From Pyramidobacter sp. C12-8 (GTDB lineage Bacteria; Synergistota; Synergistia; Synergistales; Dethiosulfovibrionaceae): a stretch of DNA of 64,000 nt. How positions within the stretch are numbered: position 1 is the stretch's first letter; each line of letters starts with the position of its first letter. A program made the translations under genes and the position numbers. Below, in pieces: positions 1-8,152 of the stretch. The notes beneath the pieces are model-generated. The model saw nothing but the letters and a program-made list of their open reading frames with translations. It made no database searches and had not been told where the DNA came from. The stretch is from NCBI RefSeq assembly GCF_002007215.1, contig NZ_MUHX01000010.1:1-64000 (forward strand). The letters are read 5' to 3'.

Positions 1-2
1 AA

Positions 3-134
3 AAATTTAACGGAAAATCTCCTGCAGAGATCTTTATCAACCTGTATGGCGAGGATGTATTGCATTTACTCGGACTCGAACTTATTCCGCCACAGGATAT
101 CTGTTTAAAGCGGACTCTTCTCGCCGGTAAATAA
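3..134 (+). pseudogene. C-terminal end of a probable IS30-family transposase (cut by window edge)
   Basis: An open frame runs in from the left edge and stops at 132-134, giving 43 residues. The tail contains a GKSPAEIFINLYG segment followed by an IPP motif and a Leu-Leu end, which I recall from the C-terminus of IS30-like transposases of anaerobes. The DNA here is clearly more AT-rich than the genes to its right, fitting a mobile element. Only the tail is visible, so it cannot be said whether the element is intact upstream. The family assignment is from memory of a short motif. Confidence 0.45.
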
Positions 135-552
135 CGGCTCCTTTTTAATTTCTTGATTGCATTAACTCTGAACTGAAAATTTTGCTTTCAGTTGAGGATC
201 ACTTTTGTATGCACTTTTTTCGGACAATTTCCTCGTAACAGCTTTTCATCCCCTTGAATTTGTTCCGTTAGCGCAATCTTGATCGTTATTATGTGTTCGT
301 AATGACTGCTTGCTGCTTTTGTCCTGTCAAAGTAAATGCAACCCCGTCGCATTTACTTTGACGAGGTTGCATTTACTCTGAAAATTTACCGATGTTCCCG
401 AGGCGGTTGTGTTTCGTCCGAAAATAACGCCCCAAAAGCGCCGCAACGTTTGAACTTATGGCGTTCAGAGTCTATAATTGAGCTGAAAGTTTTTGCGGAA
501 CCACGAATTTTCTCCTCAAAAATCCTATTTCAGAAAAGGAGTATGAACGATC
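135..552. other. Non-coding spacer after the transposase remnant
   Basis: This 418-base stretch is AT-rich up to about 400. Apart from the repeats at 326-382 and the ribosome-binding region of the next gene (AAAAGGAG near 535-542) I see no gene in it. A 75-codon frame starting at 336 runs through the repeats and has no recognisable features. Confidence 0.5.
326..382. repeat. Inverted and direct repeats, possible insertion-sequence end(s)
   Basis: The 14-mer gtcaaagtaaatgc (326-339) is repeated in inverse orientation at 349-362. A longer arm, gtaaatgcaacc (332-343), is complemented by ggttgcatttac (365-376). So one copy faces left and two face right within 57 bases. They lie about 190 bases downstream of the transposase stop, so the leftward copy could be the right terminal repeat of that element and the others part of its target or of a second end. 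Confidence 0.45.
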
Positions 553-1815
553 ATGGACGTTAACGACAAACTTTACCGCAAAGCGCTCGACCGTCGCCCT
601 CTCAATGTGAGAAACCGCTGGGAAAACGAAGACGTAGGACTGTTCAGCGGCCGCGATATTTTCGACGCCATGAAGGAAAACGAGGCGATCGTGCTGGCGG
701 CGAACGCCCGCCATCCGCTTACGGCCAAGGGCGTGCTGCGCGCCGCCAAAAAACACAGCGCCGCCGTGCTGATCGAGATCGCCAAATCGGAGACCAATTA
801 CTGCGGCGCCAATTTCGACAATCTCGTCGACTCCACCGTGCAGTATTCCAGGGAGCTGGGGCACGGCGCGGTCTTCGCCATGCACGTCGATCATTACGGC
901 ATCAAGGGCAAAGAGGACGTGATGAAGGCGGTCGCGCAGATGGGCGAGATCGTCGCCAAGGGCTGGACCTCGGTGGCGATCGACGCCTCGCATCTCGACG
1001 ACTGGAACAATCTCTGCGCCACGCGCGACGTGGCCATGCACATCCCGCCGTACTTCGGGCTTGAGGCCGAGGTGGGCGAGATCAAGGGACCGGGCGAATT
1101 CTCCACGGTGGAAGAAGCGTCGTATTTCATCGGCGGGCTCAACTCGTGGGGCATCTTCCCCGACCTGATCGCCATCTCCAACGGCAGCAAGCACGGCACC
1201 TACGACAAGACGATGGGGCAGGACGAAGGCATCAACCTCGAGCGCACGCTGGAGATCGCCACGGCGCTGCGGCCTTACGGCGTCAGCATCGCCCAGCACG
1301 GCATCTCCGGCACCGACATCGAGAAGTGCGCCAAGTTCCGCAAGTACGGCATCGTCAAGGGCAACGTGGCGACGCTGTTCCAGAATGTGATCTTCGGCAT
1401 CAAGATGGAGCCGGATACGGGCAACGCGGTGATCGAGGGCGATTCCTACGTCAAGGAAGCGGACCGCGGCATTCCCGTCGAACTGTGGAACGAGATCGTG
1501 GCGTACTGCGACGGCAAGGGCATGAGCCGCAAATCGGGCGACTACAAGAAGGCGAATCTGCCCTTCTGCGACAAGATCCTCGCCCTGCCCGACAAATATC
1601 TGGACCGCATCCTCGACGAGACGGAGTACTGGGCGGAGCGCTTCATCAGGGCGTTCAACGCCGAGGGCACGGCCGACAGGGTGATCGAGATCGTCAACCG
1701 CCGCGGCACGTGGAACCCGCTGCCCGAGCGCAAGATCATCGCCGACCGGAGCGATTTCCGCGCCGACAACGCGCCCACGAAGGGCGGCAACGACGGCGGC
1801 GATTATTCCGAATAA
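553..1815 (+). CDS. Class II (zinc) ketose-bisphosphate aldolase, long form
   Basis: The 420-residue product carries the class II aldolase signature set in order: the HVDH zinc motif (His111, Asp113, His114), an AIDASHL strand (about 142-148), the second-metal EAE motif (171-173), a GSKHGTY loop with His214, and an AQHGISGTD phosphate loop (248-255). Class II enzymes reversibly condense dihydroxyacetone phosphate with an aldehyde, as in glycolysis and gluconeogenesis. It is over 100 residues longer than the usual GatY/FbaA type, with the extra sequence C-terminal (beyond about 290). The start is ATG 553 with AAAAGGAG about 10 bases upstream. The exact sugar-phosphate substrate cannot be read from the sequence. 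lptA follows after 3 bases, so co-transcription is likely. Confidence 0.8.
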   Translation: MDVNDKLYRKALDRRPLNVRNRWENEDVGLFSGRDIFDAMKENEAIVLAANARHPLTAKGVLRAAKKHSAAVLIEIAKSETNYCGANFDNLVDSTVQYSRELGHGAVFAMHVDHYGIKGKEDVMKAVAQMGEIVAKGWTSVAIDASHLDDWNNLCATRDVAMHIPPYFGLEAEVGEIKGPGEFSTVEEASYFIGGLNSWGIFPDLIAISNGSKHGTYDKTMGQDEGINLERTLEIATALRPYGVSIAQHGISGTDIEKCAKFRKYGIVKGNVATLFQNVIFGIKMEPDTGNAVIEGDSYVKEADRGIPVELWNEIVAYCDGKGMSRKSGDYKKANLPFCDKILALPDKYLDRILDETEYWAERFIRAFNAEGTADRVIEIVNRRGTWNPLPERKIIADRSDFRADNAPTKGGNDGGDYSE

Positions 1816-1818
1816 GCG

Positions 1819-2739
1819 ATGAGAAACTTTCCCGCGAAAATTCTTTTGAGCGTTCTGCTGCTGGCGGCGGGAGGCGCTGCGCTGACGGCGGCTCCCGTCG
1901 CCACGCAGCTTACCGCCGACGCCATGGACTACGATATGGAAAGCGGCGAGTTCAAGGCGCAGGGACACGTGACGCTGAAGCGCGAGGACGTGACGCTGAC
2001 GTCTGCCTACGGCGAAGCCAGCACGAAAACGCAGAAGGCGCGCCTGTGGCGGAGCGTGCGCGCTTTCGGCACTTATCGCGGCGAAAAGCTCGACGCCGTG
2101 TGTGCCGAGCTGACGGCCGACTTTTCCGTTTCCGGCGGCAGCTATGCGATGAAGGGCAACGTGGACGCCGCCTTCGGCAGCCGCGTGCTGCGCGCGGCCG
2201 TGGCGCGGCTGAGCGGGCAGACTTTCGGCGCCGAGGACGTGACGCATTTCGAGGATAAAGACCGAAATATGGTCATGACGTGCCGCACGCTGAGCGGCGA
2301 TTACGACGCCCAAGGGCTTCGCGCCGCCGAAGGGAAGGGGAACGTCACGGTCGTGCAGCAGGATGAAGAGAAGGTTTCGCGCCTCTGGTGCGACGCGCTG
2401 TCCTATTCCCGCGCGGCCGACACGCTGACGGGGACCGGCAGCGCCAAGATCCACGTGCAGCCCAAGAGCGGCAAAACCAGCGAGACGACGATCGAATGCG
2501 AAAAACTCGTCTACTCCGTGGGCGGCAGCGTCGTGACGGCGACGGGCAAAGCCCGGGCCGTGCAGGACGGGCGCCGCATCAGCGCCGAGACGCTGATCTA
2601 CCATCCCGATACCGGGCGGCTCGAGGCCAAGGGAACGCCGCGCATCTCGGTGGATCTGACGAATCTGAAACCGTCGCCGCGGACGCCCGCGAAGAACGGA
2701 GCTCCCGCCGCGGGAAGCGAAAAAGGCGGCAAGAAATGA
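1819..2739 (+). CDS. lptA: LPS transport periplasmic bridge protein LptA (OstA-like)
   Basis: The 306-residue protein begins with a signal peptide (about residues 1-24, ending in an AALTAA-type cleavage region). It then shows repeated beta-strand OstA/LptA sequence, for example QLTADAMDYDMESGEFKAQG early and a second similar stretch after residue 210. LptA polymerises into the periplasmic bridge that carries lipopolysaccharide from the inner-membrane LptBFGC complex to LptD. The protein is longer than the about 185-residue E. coli LptA, consistent with two OstA-like units. Its stop overlaps the lptB start by 4 bases (ATGA), so the two are translationally coupled. The pair shows that the organism has an outer membrane. 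Confidence 0.85.
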   Translation: MRNFPAKILLSVLLLAAGGAALTAAPVATQLTADAMDYDMESGEFKAQGHVTLKREDVTLTSAYGEASTKTQKARLWRSVRAFGTYRGEKLDAVCAELTADFSVSGGSYAMKGNVDAAFGSRVLRAAVARLSGQTFGAEDVTHFEDKDRNMVMTCRTLSGDYDAQGLRAAEGKGNVTVVQQDEEKVSRLWCDALSYSRAADTLTGTGSAKIHVQPKSGKTSETTIECEKLVYSVGGSVVTATGKARAVQDGRRISAETLIYHPDTGRLEAKGTPRISVDLTNLKPSPRTPAKNGAPAAGSEKGGKK

Positions 2740-3470
2740 ACGCGATAAAAACGCTGAGCGCGACGGGGCTGAACAAGAGCTTCAAAAAACGCCACGTCGT
2801 CAACGACGTCAGCCTTGAGTTCAGCACCGGCGAGGTGGTTGGCCTGCTCGGCCCCAACGGCGCCGGCAAGACGACGAGCTTTTACATGATCGTCGGCCTG
2901 ATCGAGGCCGATTCGGGCGTCGTCAGGATCGACGACCGCGACGTCACGGGGCTGCACGTATATCAGCGCGCCCGTTGCGGCATCGGCTATTTGCCGCAGG
3001 AAGCCTCGGTGTTCCGCAGCCTGTCCGTGCGCGACAACATCGATCTGGTGCTGCAGGAGCGCGGCATCGAGACGAAGAAGCGCCGGCAGATCATCGACGA
3101 GCTGGTGGAGGAATTCGGCCTGGCGGCGCTCGCCGACGTGATGGGCTATTCCCTTTCCGGCGGCGAGCGCCGCCGGCTGGAAGTGGCCCGCACGCTGGCG
3201 CTCGATCCCGATTTCATCCTGCTCGACGAACCGTTCGCCGGGATCGACCCGATCGCGGTCGGCGACATCCAGCAGATCGTCAAAACCCTGAAGGACAAGG
3301 GCTACGGCATCATGATCACCGATCACAACGTGCGCGACACGCTGGCCATCACCGACCGCGCCTACATCATCTATCAGGGCGAGATCAAGGTGAAGGGAAC
3401 GTCTGCGGAGATCGCCGACGATCCCTTTGCGAGAAAATATTATCTGGGCGATTCGTTCCGCCTCGATTGA
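2736..3470 (+). CDS. lptB: LPS export ABC transporter ATP-binding protein LptB
   Basis: The 244-residue ABC ATPase has a Walker A GPNGAGKTT at about 39-47, an LSGGERRRLEVAR signature near 145-157 and a Walker B FILLDEPFAGIDP near 165-177. This GID-type Walker B and the compact length are typical of LptB, which powers LPS extraction with LptF and LptG. ATG 2736 is used because it overlaps the lptA stop; the open frame upstream of it is lptA in another frame. lptF, lptG and lptC are not in the window. Confidence 0.92.
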   Translation: MNAIKTLSATGLNKSFKKRHVVNDVSLEFSTGEVVGLLGPNGAGKTTSFYMIVGLIEADSGVVRIDDRDVTGLHVYQRARCGIGYLPQEASVFRSLSVRDNIDLVLQERGIETKKRRQIIDELVEEFGLAALADVMGYSLSGGERRRLEVARTLALDPDFILLDEPFAGIDPIAVGDIQQIVKTLKDKGYGIMITDHNVRDTLAITDRAYIIYQGEIKVKGTSAEIADDPFARKYYLGDSFRLD

Positions 3471-3486
3471 AGAGGCGTTTTCCGGC

Positions 3487-3945
3487 TTATTCGAGCGCGG
3501 CGATCCCGTCGAGCCGTCCCGCGGCGATCAGATCGGCGCACTCCTGCGCCGCCTGGACCGCCGCGGGCGTGAGCCCGATGCCGAAATCGACGCTCTGCGG
3601 CTGGATGGCGACGACCCAGGCTTCGCAGTCCGACGGCAGCGTGCCGGCCAGCAGCTGCGGCAGCGGCAGATCGTGGCTGGTGAAGGAGGGATCGTCGACG
3701 CGCGCCAGCGGAAATCGGCGCAGAGTTCCGGGCGGCAGCCCCATGTCGGAGGCGTCGATCAGCAGAAAGCGGCGCGGGCGTTCCCTTGCGAGCGTGGCGA
3801 GATAATTGCCGGGCGCCAGCTCGCAGCGGCGCAGCGAAAAGCCCGACAGTTTCCTTTCGCCGAGCAGGCGCACGACCTCGAGCCCGGCGGCGTCGTCGCG
3901 CAGCAGAGGATTGCCGATGCCCCAGACGGTGGTATGGGTTCTCAT
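3487..3945 (-). CDS. [NiFe]-hydrogenase maturation protease (peptidase M52 family)
   Basis: The 152-residue product starts with the M52 motif GIGNPLLRDDAAGLEVVR (residues 9-26), in which Asp17/Asp18 occupy the position of the nickel-sensing acidic residue. DASDMG near 68 and the His in SHDLPL near 93 supply the other expected ligands. These endopeptidases clip the C-terminal peptide of the hydrogenase large subunit after Ni insertion. No hydrogenase structural genes lie nearby. It is transcribed against lptB and divergently from murJ, with a parS site in the divergent spacer. Confidence 0.82.
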   Translation of the reverse strand: MRTHTTVWGIGNPLLRDDAAGLEVVRLLGERKLSGFSLRRCELAPGNYLATLARERPRRFLLIDASDMGLPPGTLRRFPLARVDDPSFTSHDLPLPQLLAGTLPSDCEAWVVAIQPQSVDFGIGLTPAAVQAAQECADLIAAGRLDGIAALE

Positions 3946-3986
3946 ATTCTTGCGGCCCCTTTCGATTGGCCGGCCCGAAACGGAAA

Positions 3987-4002
3987 TGTTCCACGTGGAA
4001 CA
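3987..4002. other. parS site 1 (ParB/Spo0J binding palindrome)
   Basis: TGTTCCACGTGGAACA matches the bacterial parS consensus TGTTnCACGTGnAACA at every informative position. It sits in the spacer between the divergent maturation protease and murJ genes. Flanking arms ccgaaacgg (3975-3983) and ccgtttcgg (4005-4013) extend the dyad with a small offset. ParB loading at parS organises origin segregation. Confidence 0.9.
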
Positions 4003-4073
4003 TTCCGTTTCGGCGGGTCGAGTCTCTTTTGTGGAAAATCCGCGAAAATACGCATGAGAGCGGGAGAAACTTT

Positions 4074-5639
4074 ATGGCAAGTGAAAAATCGGGAAACATG
4101 ATCCGCAACGCCCTGACGATGATGGCGGGCACGTTTTCGAGCCGTATCCTCGGGCTGCTGCGCGAGGTGATCACCGCGGCGTATTTCGGCGCCGGACGCT
4201 CGCTGGACGCCTTTTTCGTGGCCTACACCGTCGCCAATCTCGGCCGTCAGCTGTTGGCGGAAGGGGCGCTGTCGGCCGCTTTCGTGCCGGTGTTCTCGCA
4301 GGTCCTGGAGCGCGACGGACACCGCCGCGCCGAGCGTCTGGCCCGTCAGGCGCTGACGGTGATCCTCGGCGTGGGCGCGCTGGCGGTGGCTGCCGGCGTC
4401 GTTTTCAGCCCGCAGCTGATCGCGCTGATCTCGCCGGGCTTTGCGGGCGAGAAGAAACTGCTGGCGGTGGCGATGACGCGGCAGATGTTTCCGTTCCTGC
4501 TGCTGATTTCCGTGGCCGCGCTGGCGATGGGGGCGCTCAACAGCCTGAACTGCTTTTTCGTGCCGGCGCTCGCCCCCGCGCTCAGCAACGCCGTTTATAT
4601 TATGACCGTCCTGTTCTGCGCGTCAAGATTCGGCGTGGAAAGCCTGGTCGCCGCGGTGCTTTTCGGCGGCGCGGCGCAGCTGGCGTTTCAATGGTGGGCG
4701 GCCTGCCGCAAGGATATGCTGCTCGTCCCCGCCCGTCCAAATTGGAAAGACCACGACCTGCGGCGCATGCTGACGCTGTTTTTGCCCTACGCGGCGGGAC
4801 TGTCGCTGAATCAGGTCAATCCCGTGCTGGGACGTTTGTTCGGTTCGTTTTTGGCCGATGGTTCCATTTCCATGCTCAATTATTCGAACCGCGTCATCCA
4901 GCTGCCGCTCGGACTGGTGGTGATCGCCATTTCGCAGGCGGTTCTGCCGGAGCTGGCGCGCTGTGTGCGGCAGGGCGACGAAGTCTTTGCGGGCACGCTG
5001 CGCGACGCGCTGCGCTTCGCTCTGTTCGTGATCCTGCCGGTGACGCTGGGCACGCTGCTCGTGTCCAGCGAGGCGGTGAACTTTCTGTTCTTCCGCGGCG
5101 CTTTCGACGCGGAAGCGTGGCGCGGGACGGCCTCGACTCTTTTTTATGCGGCGCTGGGACTGCCGGGTATGGCCTGTTCGACGGTGCTGATGCGCGCGCT
5201 TTTCGCCCGTTCGCTGCCGCGCGCGGCGATGACGACGACGGCGGCCAGCGTGGCGGGCACGCTGCTGTTCTCGGCGGCGCTGGTGCTGCCGATGAAGATG
5301 AACGGCATCGCCTTGGCCAGTTCGCTGGCGTTCACGTTTTCCAGCGGCGTCGGCCTTCTTTTGCTGCGTCGTTCCATGTCGGCGCCGCTGCGTCTGTTTT
5401 CCGCCGGCTGGCTGGCGAAGATCGCCGTCTCCTGCGCGCTGACGCTTGCGGCGGGACTGGCGTGGCGGACGCTGTGGCGTTATCCGGTCGAGGCTTCGCT
5501 GCTGCGGCGCGGGCTCTGGATCGTCGGGATTGCCGCGGCGTGCGCGGCCGTTTATGGTATAACGACTTTGAAACTGAAATGCGAAGAGTGGGGGCTGATC
5601 TCTCAGGCTGTGCGTCGGAAAACGCCGCGGGAGAAATAA
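4074..5639 (+). CDS. murJ: Lipid II flippase MurJ (MviN family)
   Basis: The 521-residue polytopic membrane protein has the MurJ N-terminus (MIRNALTMMAGTFSSRILGL, then REV..AAYFGAG) and about 13-14 hydrophobic segments. A Glu/Arg-rich first segment and the GALNSLNCFF region fit the MOP superfamily fold. MurJ translocates undecaprenyl-linked peptidoglycan precursor across the inner membrane. ATG 4074 follows GGGAG (4062-4066). The open frame continues upstream without support, so the longer version was rejected. Confidence 0.9.
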   Translation: MASEKSGNMIRNALTMMAGTFSSRILGLLREVITAAYFGAGRSLDAFFVAYTVANLGRQLLAEGALSAAFVPVFSQVLERDGHRRAERLARQALTVILGVGALAVAAGVVFSPQLIALISPGFAGEKKLLAVAMTRQMFPFLLLISVAALAMGALNSLNCFFVPALAPALSNAVYIMTVLFCASRFGVESLVAAVLFGGAAQLAFQWWAACRKDMLLVPARPNWKDHDLRRMLTLFLPYAAGLSLNQVNPVLGRLFGSFLADGSISMLNYSNRVIQLPLGLVVIAISQAVLPELARCVRQGDEVFAGTLRDALRFALFVILPVTLGTLLVSSEAVNFLFFRGAFDAEAWRGTASTLFYAALGLPGMACSTVLMRALFARSLPRAAMTTTAASVAGTLLFSAALVLPMKMNGIALASSLAFTFSSGVGLLLLRRSMSAPLRLFSAGWLAKIAVSCALTLAAGLAWRTLWRYPVEASLLRRGLWIVGIAAACAAVYGITTLKLKCEEWGLISQAVRRKTPREK

Positions 5640-5679
5640 CGCCGGCTGTCCGCAGGCGCGGAAAAACGGAGGTGAGTTT

Positions 5680-6228
5680 GTGAGAATGAAGAAGATGATA
5701 AAACTTCTTGGGGCGGCGGTGCTTCTGACGATGGGAGCGATTTCGGCCTTTGCCGCTTCGGCGAACAAGGATGAAGAATTGATGAAAGCCCGCTCGGTGC
5801 TGCTGTGGATCGGCGGCACGCGCGTCGGCGACCTGATGGTCGGGGCCGACGCCAAGCTGCAGTTCCAGTTCGTGGATCGGACGCTGTCGGCGCGGATCTA
5901 CGCGGCGCCGAACAACTTTCCCGACGACATCGTCTGGAACGCGTCGTATATCGACAAGGCGGCCCGCGCCAAATGCAACCTGGTGATCCTCGGCTATCGG
6001 GCCATGAACCGCTGGAACTTCGATCCGGGCAAGCTGACGGTCAACGGCGAACCGCTGCCGGCCAACCGCATTTACACGAGCCTGCTCTCCAAGGAAACGG
6101 GCAATCTGGCCCCCGATACGCAGGACGCGATCGCTTTCGGCGTGCCGCGTTCGCAGTCGCGCGGCGGCAGCGAGATCGTTTTCGGCTATGAAGGATATTC
6201 CGTGAAATTGACGATTCCCGAGAGGTGA
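5680..6228 (+). CDS. Secreted or periplasmic protein of unknown function
   Basis: The 182-residue protein has a clear signal peptide (charged RMKKMIK start, hydrophobic stretch, cleavage likely after SAFAAS, about residue 25). The mature part is a mixed alpha/beta domain without cysteines or recognised motifs; segments such as VLLWIGGTRVGDLMVGADA are notable. GTG 5680 with ACGGAGGTG 7 bases upstream is the likely start; ATG 5686 is the alternative. The stop is directly followed by the ATG of the next miniprotein, and murJ ends 40 bases before, so these genes probably share a transcript. I do not recognise a family. Confidence 0.6.
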   Translation: MRMKKMIKLLGAAVLLTMGAISAFAASANKDEELMKARSVLLWIGGTRVGDLMVGADAKLQFQFVDRTLSARIYAAPNNFPDDIVWNASYIDKAARAKCNLVILGYRAMNRWNFDPGKLTVNGEPLPANRIYTSLLSKETGNLAPDTQDAIAFGVPRSQSRGGSEIVFGYEGYSVKLTIPER

Positions 6229-6411
6229 ATGAAAATGGCGGGGCATGTGTTCAAGTGCGCGCTCTGCGGCGAACGGATCAGTTCCGACGGCCGTCCGGCG
6301 CGCTGTCCGAAGTGCGGGGGCAAGGCGTTCGTCCATGAAGAGGGCGAACCGTTGCGGAAAAAGGCGTGCTGCACGGGATCGTGCAGCGGTTGCAGCGGAT
6401 GCTGCCACTAG
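6229..6411 (+). CDS. Zinc-ribbon, cysteine-rich 60-residue protein
   Basis: Two CxxC pairs (Cys10/Cys13 in FKCALCGE and Cys26/Cys29 in RCPKCGG) form a rubredoxin- or zinc-ribbon-like knuckle. The C-terminal tail adds six more cysteines and ends Cys-Cys-His, a second possible metal site. The start codon follows the previous stop directly. The gene overlaps the tsaD start by 13 bases, indicating translational coupling. Family relatives are known only as small zinc-ribbon proteins; the partner or substrate is unknown. Confidence 0.65.
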   Translation: MKMAGHVFKCALCGERISSDGRPARCPKCGGKAFVHEEGEPLRKKACCTGSCSGCSGCCH

Positions 6412-7442
6412 ACAGGCGTTTCCTGACGCTGGGCATCGAGAGCAGCTGCGACGACACGTCGGTGGCGCTGCTCGAAGGGCCGCGGCGCGTCCTGAGCTGG
6501 AAGATCTCCAGCCAGATCGAACGGCACGCGGCGTTCGGCGGCGTCGTGCCCGAGTACGCCTCGCGCATGCATCTGGAGGCGATCCTGCCGCTGACGCGTG
6601 CCGTCCTCGCCGAGGGCGGCGTCGCCGATCCCGCGAAACAGATCGGCCTCGTGGCGGTGACGCGCGGCCCGGGGCTGATGGGCTCGCTGCTGGTCGGCGT
6701 GATGACGGCCAAGGCGTACGCGCAGGCGTGGAACGTGCCGATCCTCGGCGTCAACCATCTGGAAGGGCACATCTACGCCAACATGGTCGATCACGAAGAT
6801 TTACGGTTCCCGTTTCTGTGCATGGTCGTCTCCGGCGGGCACACCGAGATCGTGCTCGTCGAAGGCTGCGGCGCGTACCGGATGCTCGGCGCCACGCAGG
6901 ACGACGCGGCCGGCGAGGCGTTCGACAAGGTGGCCAAAGTGCTCGGCCTGCCCTATCCCGGCGGCCCGGTGATCGACCGTCTGGCCGCCGCAGGCGGCGC
7001 GGAGGCCTTTAAGTTTCCCGACGTGCTGCAGCATCTGGACGGGCTGAATTTCAGCTTCAGCGGTTTGAAGACGGCGGCGATCAATCAGGTGAACCGTCTG
7101 CGTCAGAAGGGCGAAGAAATTCCGCTGGAGGACTTTTGCGCGTCGTTCCAGAACACGGTGGTGAAGACGCTGGTCGCGCGTCTCGAACAGGCCGTGCGGC
7201 TGACGGGCGTGAAATCCGTGGCGATCTCCGGCGGCGTGGCGGCCAACAGCGCTTTTCGCCGCGCGGTGGCGGAACACGAGGGCTGGAAACCCTTCCTGCC
7301 CTCGAAGATGTTCTGCACCGACAACGCGGTAATGGTAGCCGCCGCCGGCTACGCGGCCTGGCAGAGCGGCCGCCGGGATGACATTGGGCTGGCGCCCGAT
7401 CCGGCGCTTGATTTCGGCGAAGACGAGGTGGTCGGAAAATGA
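6399..7442 (+). CDS. tsaD: tRNA N6-adenosine threonylcarbamoyltransferase TsaD
   Basis: The 347-residue protein has the family start LTLGIESSCDDTSVALLE, the conserved ERHAAFGGVVPE segment, the iron/zinc-binding HLEGH motif and VSGGHTE, SFSGLK and AISGGVAANSAF nucleotide-binding motifs of the ASKHA fold. TsaD transfers the threonylcarbamoyl group to A37 of ANN-decoding tRNAs together with TsaB and TsaE. ATG 6399 gives the usual N-terminus; an upstream in-frame ATG at 6366 would lie deep in the miniprotein gene. Its stop overlaps the start of the following pseudopilin gene by 4 bases. Confidence 0.93.
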   Translation: MLPLDRRFLTLGIESSCDDTSVALLEGPRRVLSWKISSQIERHAAFGGVVPEYASRMHLEAILPLTRAVLAEGGVADPAKQIGLVAVTRGPGLMGSLLVGVMTAKAYAQAWNVPILGVNHLEGHIYANMVDHEDLRFPFLCMVVSGGHTEIVLVEGCGAYRMLGATQDDAAGEAFDKVAKVLGLPYPGGPVIDRLAAAGGAEAFKFPDVLQHLDGLNFSFSGLKTAAINQVNRLRQKGEEIPLEDFCASFQNTVVKTLVARLEQAVRLTGVKSVAISGGVAANSAFRRAVAEHEGWKPFLPSKMFCTDNAVMVAAAGYAAWQSGRRDDIGLAPDPALDFGEDEVVGK

Positions 7443-7894
7443 GGAAGGCGCGGAGGAGCAAGGGGTTTACGCTGATCGAACTGCTGATCGTGATCACGGT
7501 GATCGGTATCCTTTCCGGCAGCATGATGCTGACGATGGGCTCGAGCGCCGACAAGGCCGAAGCGACGCGGATCGTCGCCGATCTGCACAGCCTCAAGCTG
7601 GCGGCCGGGCTGTATTACGCCGATAACGTCGGCGGCGCGCTGTCGCCCGACATCGCCAGACTGAAAACCTACGTGACCGCGCCGGAGAAGCTGAGCGGCG
7701 ATCAGTACGAATTTGTCGCCGGAGCCGACGCGGGACAGTGGTTCGTCGGTTACAAGGTAGCGGGGGCCGACGCCGGCGTGCGCGAAAACCTGAAGAAAAT
7801 GGCCGCCGCCAACGGCTTGCGCGTCGGCACGACCTCGGCGGACACCGACGTGTACGACGGCGGCACGGCGGGCCTTTATGTGCGCGTCAAGTGA
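7439..7894 (+). CDS. Type IV pilin-like (pseudopilin) protein
   Basis: The N-terminus RRSKGFTLIELLIVITVIGIL is a textbook prepilin: a basic leader, Gly-Phe cleavage site for PilD-type prepilin peptidase, Glu at +5 and a hydrophobic helix. The 151-residue total with a small C-terminal globular part fits a pilin or type II secretion pseudopilin. No other pilus genes are in the window, so its machine is elsewhere. It is coupled to tsaD by a 4-base overlap and followed by a strong terminator. Confidence 0.82.
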   Translation: MRKARRSKGFTLIELLIVITVIGILSGSMMLTMGSSADKAEATRIVADLHSLKLAAGLYYADNVGGALSPDIARLKTYVTAPEKLSGDQYEFVAGADAGQWFVGYKVAGADAGVRENLKKMAAANGLRVGTTSADTDVYDGGTAGLYVRVK

Positions 7895-8020
7895 CGCTGG
7901 TTCCCGAAAAAGTGGGGAAGGGACGGCCAAGGCTTCGAGAAAAACCGCCGCTTTTTGCGGCGCGCCCGCAGACTGGAGAGGGAAAAAGCGGAAGTGTCGT
8001 TCCCCCGGCATTATGAAAAA

Positions 8021-8053
8021 GGCGCTGAGAGACTTGTCTCTCAGCGCCATTTT
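8021..8053. terminator. Bidirectional Rho-independent terminator
   Basis: The stem ggcgctgagaga (8021-8032) pairs with tctctcagcgcc (8037-8048) around a 4-base loop. It is followed by attttgt on the plus strand and by an A-run mirrored as U on the minus strand. It separates the convergent pseudopilin and znu operons. Confidence 0.85.
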
Positions 8054-8152
8054 GTGTCATCGCGTGCGTCATAGGACTGTCAATCGATTCTTGAGAAAGC
8101 CTTAACATCTGGGCGCTCGCTCGCCGTCGGGCCGTTCCGTTAAGAGGTGGCG

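Noticed and set aside
472-2604. A 710-codon minus-strand frame opposite the aldolase and lptA
   Set aside because: Composition is dominated by His, Arg, Val and Ala as expected for antisense of GC-rich genes; the plus-strand genes have clear motifs.
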